Assembly: GCF_900102965.1 (NCBI RefSeq)
Contig: NZ_FNGM01000024.1
Span: forward strand, 1 to 64,000
Source: Paenibacillus jilunlii
GTDB taxonomy: Bacteria > Bacillota > Bacilli > Paenibacillales > Paenibacillaceae
Length of the DNA: 64,000 bases
Direction: 5' to 3'
Shown here: positions 45,712 to 53,889 of the stretch, piece by piece
Layout: each line of letters begins with the position of its first letter
How positions within the stretch are numbered: position 1 is the stretch's first letter
The notes under the pieces: model-generated
Seen by the model: only the letters and a program-made list of their open reading frames with translations
The model's database searches: none
What the model was told of the DNA's origin: nothing
Position numbers and translations under genes: made by a program

Positions 45712-46041
45712 TTAGGACGCTTTATTCACTTCCCTCTCAATATAAGCAACCAGATCCTGCATGGAATGAAATAATTCAATGTTCAGCATGTCGTCCTCAA
45801 ATTGAATCTGAAACGCATTTTCGATCTCAACCACTAACCGGATGAACCCGAGTGAGTTAATCCCTGCATCCTGCAAGCTGATGTGATCCCCGGAGAAATC
45901 AATTCCGTTGCCCTGTACAGCTGCATTTCCAGTTGTTGCATTGCCAGTTGTATCGCCAGTTGCATCGCCAGCTGCCGCCACTTGCATCTGCTTGAGATAA
46001 ATTTGCACCAATTGGGCTTCAATCTCATTTTTGGTTATCAC
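45712..46041 (-). CDS. Free-standing acyl/peptidyl carrier protein
   Basis: A 109-residue discrete carrier protein. The phosphopantetheine site is DAGINSLGF, with Ser at about residue 67, followed by a typical helix (IRLVVEIENAF) and acidic helix III. Between helix I and the attachment site is an unusual linker of Gly, Asp/Asn, Thr and Ala made by a 12-base repeat. Two GTG starts are possible, 46053 and 46041; the second is preferred because GGGGAG then lies about 11 bases upstream, while the first overlaps that site. It stands next to the 342-residue gene of unknown function, and such a pair could prime or transfer an acyl group. It could also be a loading carrier for the synthases. Its partner enzyme is not known. 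Confidence 0.88.
   Translation of the reverse strand: MITKNEIEAQLVQIYLKQMQVAAAGDATGDTTGNATTGNAAVQGNGIDFSGDHISLQDAGINSLGFIRLVVEIENAFQIQFEDDMLNIELFHSMQDLVAYIEREVNKAS
45921..45971 (-). repeat. 12-base tandem repeat inside the carrier protein gene
   Basis: Three adjacent 12-base units at 45936-45971 (forms of TTGCATCGCCAG on the plus strand) and a fourth diverged copy at 45921-45932 after a 3-base spacer. In frame they encode four-residue units such as GDAT, GDTT and GNAT, so length changes by unit would keep the frame. Confidence 0.8.
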
Positions 46042-46107
46042 GCTTAGAATCACTCCCCTTGTGGATTTTACCTATAGCCCTTGAGCGGGATGGATCATGA
46101 CAATGGC

Positions 46108-47136
46108 TTAGAAGGAGTACGCTTTGTTTTGAGACAGGTGATCCAATAGTTTTTCCATGAACAGCTTTTCCTTGGACGCTATTTCTTCCAGATACCTCAT
46201 GATTCTAGTAAGCGATTCCGGAGTGTTGTGCAAATAATATCTCAGCATCAGATTTCGGGCGTTTAATGCCAGCCGTTCCAATTCGATGGAAGAAGCAAGC
46301 ACATCATCAGAAGTAATAAGCCGCTGTGAAGGCCCTTCCATGTATCTAATGCGGGCGGACATCAGGCTCTTATGCTCCCACAAGCTGTGAATATGCCTGA
46401 CGTCGAAGCCGGTTTGCCCATTCAGCAACTGCTCGAAATATTGCAGCAGTGCGTTATAGGTCTTCAACCCGTAATCACAATGATTCCAAGGGGAGGCAAC
46501 CATCCGGAATCTGGCAGATGTATTTCTGGAGAGCAGGTAATCTTCCAGGGTTTCCTGAGCCAGGGTCAGATCAAAATCATATTGTCCTGATTCATTCCAT
46601 TTATACAGAAAGATCCGGTCGCACACCGCTTGATGATCGATAACATCAATGTTGTGATACGCCTGCTCAAAGTCGGTAAACCGTACGCTGGTGGAAGCAA
46701 AGGTATGTTTATCTGTAAAGCCCATAAGCTGAAACGTTTGCTCCTGCAAATCATATCCGTGGATCAATATATCATGGGAAAGATGGCTTTTGCGGTAAAC
46801 TTCCCGTTCCGGGATGAAAAACTCGTCTACGTTCAGATTACAGTACATGCCGTCATCCAGACAGTCCCGGATAAAGTCGACAATATTGCGCTTGATAATG
46901 CCCATTGTGCTTCTTTGCAGGCGTTCGACATGCAGCCATGGATTTAAAGTATGGTCATGAATGTAAAAAGTAAAGGGGATGGGCGGATCAGGTCTTTTGT
47001 CATAACATACTTGTATATAGTTGCTGTAGAACCAAGGCAGACTCTTATCGTGTGCCAGCACGATACAAAGCGGAAAAGCAAAAAACTGGTATCCCCAAAT
47101 AGGCGGCTGTACCACCGGTAAAAGCACTTTCTTCAT
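46108..47136 (-). CDS. Protein of unknown function in NRPS-PKS context
   Basis: A 342-residue soluble protein, no signal peptide or membrane segment. The motifs I notice are PWFYSNYIQVCY near residue 40, NVDEFFIPE near 103, HDILIHGYD near 122 and DYGLKTYNALLQYFEQ near 225. I recall these as shared by an uncharacterised Bacillota family often found beside peptide synthetases, in some ways reminiscent of papain-like or BtrH-like proteins, but I do not see a sure Cys-His pair and cannot assign a reaction. It starts with ATG behind AAGGGG and lies 57 bases after the UvrA-like gene and 66 before a free carrier protein. The pairing with a carrier hints at acyl transfer or unloading; this is inference only. 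Confidence 0.75.
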   Translation of the reverse strand: MKKVLLPVVQPPIWGYQFFAFPLCIVLAHDKSLPWFYSNYIQVCYDKRPDPPIPFTFYIHDHTLNPWLHVERLQRSTMGIIKRNIVDFIRDCLDDGMYCNLNVDEFFIPEREVYRKSHLSHDILIHGYDLQEQTFQLMGFTDKHTFASTSVRFTDFEQAYHNIDVIDHQAVCDRIFLYKWNESGQYDFDLTLAQETLEDYLLSRNTSARFRMVASPWNHCDYGLKTYNALLQYFEQLLNGQTGFDVRHIHSLWEHKSLMSARIRYMEGPSQRLITSDDVLASSIELERLALNARNLMLRYYLHNTPESLTRIMRYLEEIASKEKLFMEKLLDHLSQNKAYSF

Positions 47137-47193
47137 TCCATACTTCCCCTTTCAGTTTCGAATGAGAATGGCAAGCTTTGGGATCTGTTTGGG

Positions 47194-49611
47194 CTATTCC
47201 AAAAACGGGCCTATCATCGAGACGGCATTCTTTTTCACCTCTTCAGGTGTTCCGGTGGCGACAATCTCCCCTCCCTTGTATCCTGCGCCCGGCCCCAGCT
47301 CGATGAGATGATCACAATAGGAAAGGACATACGGGTCGTGTTCGATGAGTATGACAGAATGCTTGCCGGCTACCAGTTTGCTTAAGATCATCAGCAATTT
47401 TTCGGCATCGTAGTAGCTGAGTCCGACAGTAGGTTCATCCAGAATATACAGATAGTTAACTTTTCCGCTTTTACCCAGCTCTCTGGCAAGCTTTAAGCGC
47501 TGCACTTCTCCTCCGCTCAGCGTGGTGAGACTTTGACCCAGATGAATGTAACCCATGCCCATCTCTTCTATTGCAGTCAGCAGGCTGCTGATTTTGGGCT
47601 GGTCCTGAAAAAAGGCCTGTGCTTCCGAAACAGACATCGCAAGAATGTCAGCAATACTGCGCTGCTTATACTTCACCCGCAGCACTTCATTCTTAAAACG
47701 TTTGCCTTGGCAGGACGGGCATTCCTCGCTAAACACAAGCTGGCTCAGCCATCTCTTGATGTGCCCGTAGCCATTGCACGCCGGGCATGAGCCTATAGAG
47801 TTAAAGGAAAAGTGTCCTTTCGTAAATTGCTGCGCCACCGCCTCTTCCTGTATGGAGAAAATATGGCGGATTGGCTCCCAGACCCCCAGAAAGGTAGCCA
47901 CAATCGAATTTTCATGCCTCCGGGCCAACTGCTGGGTGACGACGACAAATCCGTCTATATTCCCGGTACCTTCCAGTTCCGCCTCTGCTCTGGCCTGAAC
48001 GGTATCATTTTCGGTTTCCGCTTCGTCCAGACGCTTGGTTCCCGGTGCCCGTGCCTTCAATGCGGCCTGCAGCAAAGGGATCAATGTATCGATCATCAAG
48101 GAGCTTTTACCGCTGCCGGACAAACCGCATATGCCTACGATAGACTGCAGCGGGATATCCACGTTAATATTCTTCAGGTTATTGGTTCTGGCATTCTTGA
48201 TGGAAAGCCTGGGCGTGGAGCTATCTACTGCACCCGCGTATTCTTTGGGCGGCATCGGTTTGTGAAGCAGATACTTGGCCGTTATAGATTCAGCGGAACC
48301 CAGAAAGTTGGCATAGTCCCCTTGATAGACAATAGTCCCGCCTCCCTGGCCCGCTTTGGGACCAAAATCAATAATGTATTCAGCCTGCCGGATCACACTT
48401 TCGTCATGCTCTACGACAATCACCGTATTTCCTTGTTCCTTCAAGCTTTGAAAGCTCCCGATAATCTTGGCCTTCTCCACTTCGTGCAGGCCGGCCGTCG
48501 GCTCATCAAAGATATAAATGATCGAATCCACTTTGGCTGACAGATGGGACATAATATGCAGTCTCTGAATTTCCCCGCCGCTAAGAGACGGAATTTCCCG
48601 GTACAGATTAAGGTAAGATAATCCAACGGTCTCCATACAGGTTAGCTTGCTGAGAATCTCCTTGATCAAATGCATCACAAAAGCAGAATGGGGCCTTACG
48701 GTCAGATAATGCTGAAAAAACGCTGTAAGCCCCAGCACATCCATCTGGCAAAGCTGGCCAATATGGTTATTCTCCAAGGTGATGGACAGCGCCCTTTCCC
48801 CAAGCCGGTACCCGTGGCATCTTGTACATGGCCGGGTGATGTGGAGATCAGGAAACTGCTGCAGATTCACTTTTTTCAGCTTCTCCTCAATAACTACATT
48901 CACTCCATAAAAGATAAGGTTCCCTTTGCTCTGCGTCCGTTTGGGCCGGTAATGCAAAAAAACGTCTCTGGCCTCTCCGGATAACTCAGAAACCGGCGTC
49001 TCCGGCGCGAGATTATAGGTTTGGATAAAGTTATCAAACCTTTTGGTGACATATTCCTTTTCCTCTTTTTTGTGCTGCGGAAACTCATAGGCGAACTGGT
49101 GCCATACTTCTATCGGTTCGCTGCTTGGCGGCAGAATCTTCGCAATATTCACCTCAGTAATCGTTCCTCTGCCGCTGCAGGCCGGGCAGGAGCCGTGAGG
49201 AGAGTTGAACATAAACATTCCGGGGACATAACCGCGCAAGGAAGCCTCTGGCTCTTCGTTCTCCTTCTCTACCCCTTCGTTCACATAGATCAGCGCCATC
49301 AGGTTCAGGAGCCGGGTGGCCGTCCCTACAACCGACCTTGGATTCAGGTTGCTCACGGTTCTCTGCTGTACGGCAATCGTCGGACTAAGCCCCTGAATCA
49401 TATCAAACGCGTCATAGTGCAGGACGTCATGGGAAATGCCCAAGGCCTCCAGATAAAGCCGCTGCCCTTCATGATGGAGCGTATCAAAGATAAAACTGGA
49501 TTTCCCCGATCCGCTAATGCCCGTTACGACAATAAGCTGCTGCTTCGGAATTTTTGTTGTGATGTTTTTGAGATTATGCAATTTGGCATTATAGACCTCG
49601 ATATGTTTCAT
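47194..49611 (-). CDS. UvrA-like ABC ATPase of DrrC type, probable self-resistance
   Basis: An 805-residue protein with two ABC ATPase halves of the UvrA family. Walker A motifs GISGSGKSS (31-39) and GLSGSGKSS (near 498); signatures LSGGEIQRL (near 346) and LSGGEVQRL (near 698); Walker B IFDEPTAGL and ILDEPTVGL; zinc-type pairs CPAC near 140, CTRC near 262, and CPAC/CPSC near 608-630. Housekeeping UvrA has about 940 residues; here the segment after the NPRSVVGT region jumps almost directly to the first CPAC, so the UvrB-binding region appears to be missing. That is the pattern of DrrC-type proteins, which protect antibiotic producers from DNA-binding products. The gene overlaps the synthase upstream by one base (TAATG), so it is made together with the pathway. 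Protection of the producer's DNA is inferred from family and context. Confidence 0.92.
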   Translation of the reverse strand: MKHIEVYNAKLHNLKNITTKIPKQQLIVVTGISGSGKSSFIFDTLHHEGQRLYLEALGISHDVLHYDAFDMIQGLSPTIAVQQRTVSNLNPRSVVGTATRLLNLMALIYVNEGVEKENEEPEASLRGYVPGMFMFNSPHGSCPACSGRGTITEVNIAKILPPSSEPIEVWHQFAYEFPQHKKEEKEYVTKRFDNFIQTYNLAPETPVSELSGEARDVFLHYRPKRTQSKGNLIFYGVNVVIEEKLKKVNLQQFPDLHITRPCTRCHGYRLGERALSITLENNHIGQLCQMDVLGLTAFFQHYLTVRPHSAFVMHLIKEILSKLTCMETVGLSYLNLYREIPSLSGGEIQRLHIMSHLSAKVDSIIYIFDEPTAGLHEVEKAKIIGSFQSLKEQGNTVIVVEHDESVIRQAEYIIDFGPKAGQGGGTIVYQGDYANFLGSAESITAKYLLHKPMPPKEYAGAVDSSTPRLSIKNARTNNLKNINVDIPLQSIVGICGLSGSGKSSLMIDTLIPLLQAALKARAPGTKRLDEAETENDTVQARAEAELEGTGNIDGFVVVTQQLARRHENSIVATFLGVWEPIRHIFSIQEEAVAQQFTKGHFSFNSIGSCPACNGYGHIKRWLSQLVFSEECPSCQGKRFKNEVLRVKYKQRSIADILAMSVSEAQAFFQDQPKISSLLTAIEEMGMGYIHLGQSLTTLSGGEVQRLKLARELGKSGKVNYLYILDEPTVGLSYYDAEKLLMILSKLVAGKHSVILIEHDPYVLSYCDHLIELGPGAGYKGGEIVATGTPEEVKKNAVSMIGPFLE

Positions 49612-52600
49612 TACACAAGTCCTTTCTGCGCTCCCTCTTGATGGACTAACTCTCCAAGCGTTGATGCACGGTGAATATTGGCTGCCTGCTGACAGATATC
49701 CAGCAGCAGGTTAGCAATATGGTCATGATCATATACGCTGCGGTTGTATTCGATCCGGAGCGTAAACCGCTCTTCACCCGGGTTGACAAACAGACGCAGG
49801 GGAAGATGCAATTGTCCGATGCTCTCTGCTTGAAGCAAGTTCTGCCCGCTTCCGCTCTGTGTCTGGTTCAAGTGGAACGGAAAATTGGTGTATACCAGGC
49901 TCCGAGTGTTGGTCACCCTCTGTAAATAGTCGGCGGGAAGCCCGGACCACTGGCTTATCTGCTGTAAGGTAACATGCTCGTGGCGTCTGAGCTTCAGTAA
50001 TTTTTTTTGCAGCGCTTGAAACCAGTCCTGGACACGCTCCGCAGGATCGTACATCAGGCGGACAGGCAGGCTGTTCGTAAACAAACCTACCATGGTGTCC
50101 ATATGCTCCACCTCGGGGACTCTTCCCGATGTAATCATTCCGAGCATGATGTCACGCTTCTTGAGCAACCGGGCAAGCACCAGACCCCATACGCCAAGAA
50201 ACAGCGTATTCATAGTGATCTGGCCTTTTCTGGTAAACTCTCTTGCCGCCTGCATAACATCGGGCGGAATATCTGCACTCTGAAAAGCGCCTTCGTAGTT
50301 CAGAGAGGTGATGTCGTTCGTAGGCTCCGGCTGCGTTTCTATGCTAAAACCCTTCATTTCCTCTGTCCAGCACGCCTTCGCTTCCCCGATATCCTTTGTT
50401 TTTTGCCATTGCATATAAGCCAGATAAGGCGTAGGCGCGGTTTCGGGCAGAGGCTTCAGGGATTCGCTCTGTTCATAGCTGTCCCATACTTCCCGCAGAA
50501 TTATATTCATGCTCCAGCCGTCAAACAAAGAGTTCTGGTAAGACCAGACAAATTGATAGCAGGCCTCCCGGAGCTTCATAAGGTGGAAACGCATTTGTGG
50601 AACCTCATCCACTTTAAAGCTTTTTTTTCTTTCCAGGGACAGGAACTCATCCAGTGCGCGCTGCTGTCCTTCCTCCGAGAGTCCGGTCCAATCCAGCTCG
50701 TGGATGGTGATTTCAGCCTGTTTTTTGACAAACTGAACCGGATTGGAAATTCTTCTCCAGACAAAGCCTGTCCGCAGCAGGGTATGACGGTTCACTACCT
50801 TGTTCCAGGCTGACTGAAAGCGGCCGCGGTGCAGCTCCCCGGAAATTTGAAACGAAAGCAGATTTACCGTGCCCAGACGGGCATTGATAATATTGTGGTT
50901 CAACACCAGAAGCTGCATAAATGACAGCGGATACACACTTTCCACTTCTTCGGCAGATAAGACCTCCGCCAACAGGTTCTGATCGGAGGTATCGACATCA
51001 AAATAATGAATGCCCGCCCGTTGTTCCGGCATAGGCTCTTCTTCTTGCAGGGAGGCCGCCGGGTGCTCAAGGAGCTTATCGGATAATTGCGCTATCGTCG
51101 GGTAGTCGAAGAGCAGCTCCGAAGAAAACACGATGTCAAAATCCTTTGCACGGGAAGCAAACTGGATAGCTGTTACAGAATCGCCCCCGTGTTCGAAAAA
51201 GTCGTCCTGGCTGCTGACCGGCTTTTTCCCTAGTAGCTCCTCTAAGATGCTGCACAGTCTGGAGACGATGTACTCCTTCCGCTTCTCCGGTACATCCGGG
51301 AATGCTCCGGCCGAATTTGGGGAGAAGCTGGCCAGCAGCTCCTGAACTTGCTGCAGCTGGGACGAATCCAGTGTATAGCTTGTGCTGCCAACCTGAACGA
51401 AATGGTCTCCCCGGCTCACTGCCTTTAATGGTTCTTCGGGAAGTTCACCTGCCTCAAGGCTTCCCTGTTCTCCAGCAGCAGCTCTGTCAATCCAGTAAGT
51501 CTCTCTATCAAAAGCATAGGTTGGCAGCGGAATTCTTCTTGTCTGCCCGCCGGATTGAACGTTCTTCCAACAGACGTCAACGTTGGCCAACCACAACCTC
51601 CCCAAGGATTCGAGAAGGACCCTGTCAGCCGATTCGTTGTCTGTTTCCCTTGGCAGGGAATTCAGCAATAGAGCGGTTTGATTCTTTTCTTGAATGGTTA
51701 GATCCAGCATATCCAGGCGATTGTATTCCCAGCCGATCTTGATATATATCGGATTTTGGAGTGCGGCAAGCTCTGACACACAAGCCAACAGATTGCTTGG
51801 CTGGTTCAGGACCTCTTTCCAGTAGGCCAGGGAGGTTGCCTGCCCTTCTTCCATCCAGGTCTGCGATCGATTGGACAGAACCGGGAGGGTTGGCTGTCCC
51901 AGCACCATTCCTTCCGGAACCTCCCCCTCGAAAAACAATAATTTCAAGGCATCCTCGCGTGAAAAAACATTCGCCAGACAAGCGCCGACATATTCACCGA
52001 TCCAGTCCCCGGCCACCGCGTGCGGGAAAACGCCCCAGTGCTGCCATAGCTGTACCAGGGAATAACCAAATATGAAAGAGAGAAGCGGTCCATTGGGCTC
52101 CTGGCTGGAGGGCAGCTCCGCTTGTCCTTGAACGTTATCAGCTTCAGGGAATATCCGCTTTGTGAGATCAAGTTGAAACATCCGTTCCACCATGTGAAAG
52201 CTTTCATCCATTGTTTTTCGGAAGTAAGGCTCTTGCCTATACAATTCCCGAACCATGGCTACGGGGGGTGCCTGTTCCAAGGAGAAAAAGAAAACAACGG
52301 ATTTCTCCTGTTTAACCGCCCGCTGGTCCGGGCAGATGTTCCGCTGCTCTCCATGGTTGCCGCAAAGAAGAAATCCCCGGTAGTCAAAATGCTCCCTTCC
52401 CGTCTGAAGGGTATAAGACACCCGTGACAGGTCGGCCTCTGGATTGGCGTTGAGGTACGCCAGCAGATTGTCAAGGTTACGCTGCCGGGCCTGCTCTGTT
52501 TTCCCCGAGAACGGCAGCAGATGCCAATCTTGTCTGCTTGGTTCCAGACGGAGGTCTGGGGCTTGTTCGACAATGACATGGACGTTCGTGCCTCCGATGC

Positions 52601-53861
52601 CAAAAGAACTGACACCTGCCACCCTTTTCTGTTCACCCGCGGCCCAGGTCACCGGACTCTGATTCAGCCGGAACGGGCTGTCCTCTAACTCCAGCTGCTG
52701 ATTCGGGTTCCGGAGGTGCAGGAGCGGCGGGATGAGCTGCTGCTGGATGATCAGAACCGTTTTGATCAAGCCGGCGATGCCTGAGGCGGTGTTCAAATGC
52801 CCGATGTTGGCCTTGACGGAACCAATGTAACACGACTCTTCCTGGTCCCGGTTTTTGAACACTTCCTTAAGGGCCGCAATCTCTACCTGATCGCCCAATT
52901 TGGTGCCGGTGCCGTGCGCCTCGATGTATCCTATATCATTGGGCGTCACTCCGGCCACTTCCATAGCTTCCGAAATCACTTGTACCTGTCCGTCCAATCC
53001 CGGAGCCGTGAACCCGATCTTGCCTGCCCCGTCATTGCCGATGGCTGACCCGCTAATCACCGCATAGATATGATCCTTGTCCGCAATGGCTTCCTCCAGC
53101 CGTTTGAGCACAATCACACCAACCCCATCACCGAACACGGTTCCTTCTGCCTTTTCATCGAAGCAGCGGCAGTGTCCGTCAGGCGATTCGATGCCGCCCG
53201 CTTTATAGAGGTATCCGCTTTTTTCAAGAAATTGAATGGAAACGCCTCCAGCCAGCGCCATATCGCACTCGCCATTCAATAAGCTTTGGCAGGCGATATG
53301 CACACTCACGAGGGAGGAAGAGCAAGCGGTCTGTACGGCAAAACTGGGACCGGTCGCATTCAATTTGTAGGAAACCCGTGTTGTGAGAAAGTCCTTGTCA
53401 TTGGCCACCTCGATTTGCCGGTGGTCCAGGATATGCAGCAGCTCAGGATGGCTCATAATATGGGTGATATATTTATTTGCACCTACCCCTGCGAATACGC
53501 CGACCGCTCCATCGTATTGGGACAGGCTGTGCCCGGCATCCTCGATTGCCTTCCAAGCGCATTCCAGAAACAGCCGCTGCTGCGGGTCCATGATTTCCGC
53601 TTCTCTTGGTGTGTATTGAAAGAAGGCCGCATCAAACTGCCCGATGTCTTGCAAACGGCCGGAAGCCGGTACATACTCGGGTTTCTCAAGCAGAGCCGGA
53701 TTCACTCCCGCCTGCCGCAATTCCTCTTTGGAGAAGAATTGAATCCCTTCCGCACCTTGAACCAGGTTATGCCAGAATTCCCCGATATCCCCCGCCTGCG
53801 GGAACCTTCCAGCCATTCCGATGACAGCAACCTTCGAGTTAAGATTAAGATCATTTTCCAT
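49611..53861 (-). CDS. Hybrid synthase, KS-AT remnant-carrier-noncanonical C
   Basis: A 1416-residue protein. KS (about 12-440) with TACSSSL, HGTGT and NIGHL; AT remnant (about 515-760) with SLEQAPP for GQGxQ and AGDWIGEY where GHSLGEY is expected, so the serine is Trp, and the small subdomain is mostly gone; carrier domain (GGDSV near 887); condensation domain (about 965-1390) starting YPLSFMQLLVL, whose HHxxxDG motif reads QNSLFDGWS. There is no KR, DH or A domain, so the unit would keep its keto group. Both histidines of the C motif are missing, so normal amide formation is doubtful; it could be a releasing, docking or inactive domain. Two ATGs compete; the second, at 53861, has AGGA 8 bases upstream. 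It lies 28 bases after the preceding synthase. Confidence 0.93.
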   Translation of the reverse strand: MENDLNLNSKVAVIGMAGRFPQAGDIGEFWHNLVQGAEGIQFFSKEELRQAGVNPALLEKPEYVPASGRLQDIGQFDAAFFQYTPREAEIMDPQQRLFLECAWKAIEDAGHSLSQYDGAVGVFAGVGANKYITHIMSHPELLHILDHRQIEVANDKDFLTTRVSYKLNATGPSFAVQTACSSSLVSVHIACQSLLNGECDMALAGGVSIQFLEKSGYLYKAGGIESPDGHCRCFDEKAEGTVFGDGVGVIVLKRLEEAIADKDHIYAVISGSAIGNDGAGKIGFTAPGLDGQVQVISEAMEVAGVTPNDIGYIEAHGTGTKLGDQVEIAALKEVFKNRDQEESCYIGSVKANIGHLNTASGIAGLIKTVLIIQQQLIPPLLHLRNPNQQLELEDSPFRLNQSPVTWAAGEQKRVAGVSSFGIGGTNVHVIVEQAPDLRLEPSRQDWHLLPFSGKTEQARQRNLDNLLAYLNANPEADLSRVSYTLQTGREHFDYRGFLLCGNHGEQRNICPDQRAVKQEKSVVFFFSLEQAPPVAMVRELYRQEPYFRKTMDESFHMVERMFQLDLTKRIFPEADNVQGQAELPSSQEPNGPLLSFIFGYSLVQLWQHWGVFPHAVAGDWIGEYVGACLANVFSREDALKLLFFEGEVPEGMVLGQPTLPVLSNRSQTWMEEGQATSLAYWKEVLNQPSNLLACVSELAALQNPIYIKIGWEYNRLDMLDLTIQEKNQTALLLNSLPRETDNESADRVLLESLGRLWLANVDVCWKNVQSGGQTRRIPLPTYAFDRETYWIDRAAAGEQGSLEAGELPEEPLKAVSRGDHFVQVGSTSYTLDSSQLQQVQELLASFSPNSAGAFPDVPEKRKEYIVSRLCSILEELLGKKPVSSQDDFFEHGGDSVTAIQFASRAKDFDIVFSSELLFDYPTIAQLSDKLLEHPAASLQEEEPMPEQRAGIHYFDVDTSDQNLLAEVLSAEEVESVYPLSFMQLLVLNHNIINARLGTVNLLSFQISGELHRGRFQSAWNKVVNRHTLLRTGFVWRRISNPVQFVKKQAEITIHELDWTGLSEEGQQRALDEFLSLERKKSFKVDEVPQMRFHLMKLREACYQFVWSYQNSLFDGWSMNIILREVWDSYEQSESLKPLPETAPTPYLAYMQWQKTKDIGEAKACWTEEMKGFSIETQPEPTNDITSLNYEGAFQSADIPPDVMQAAREFTRKGQITMNTLFLGVWGLVLARLLKKRDIMLGMITSGRVPEVEHMDTMVGLFTNSLPVRLMYDPAERVQDWFQALQKKLLKLRRHEHVTLQQISQWSGLPADYLQRVTNTRSLVYTNFPFHLNQTQSGSGQNLLQAESIGQLHLPLRLFVNPGEERFTLRIEYNRSVYDHDHIANLLLDICQQAANIHRASTLGELVHQEGAQKGLV

Positions 53862-53889
53862 GGTCATGTTCCTTTCACAGGAGCGGATG

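Noticed and set aside
45921..45971. Possible CRISPR array
   Set aside because: Units are 12 bases, directly adjacent without spacers, and in frame within a carrier protein gene; this is a coding minisatellite.
46108..47136. Firm assignment as a BtrH-type acyltransferase
   Set aside because: The idea comes from the neighbouring carrier gene and a vague motif likeness; I could not identify the catalytic residues, so it is listed as unknown.
47194..49611. Housekeeping excinuclease subunit UvrA
   Set aside because: It is about 140 residues too short, the UvrB-binding region seems absent, and it sits translationally coupled inside the biosynthetic operon.
49611..50960. Heterocyclization (Cy) domain
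   Set aside because: The motif is QNSLFDG, not DxxxxD, and the rest follows ordinary C-domain sequence.
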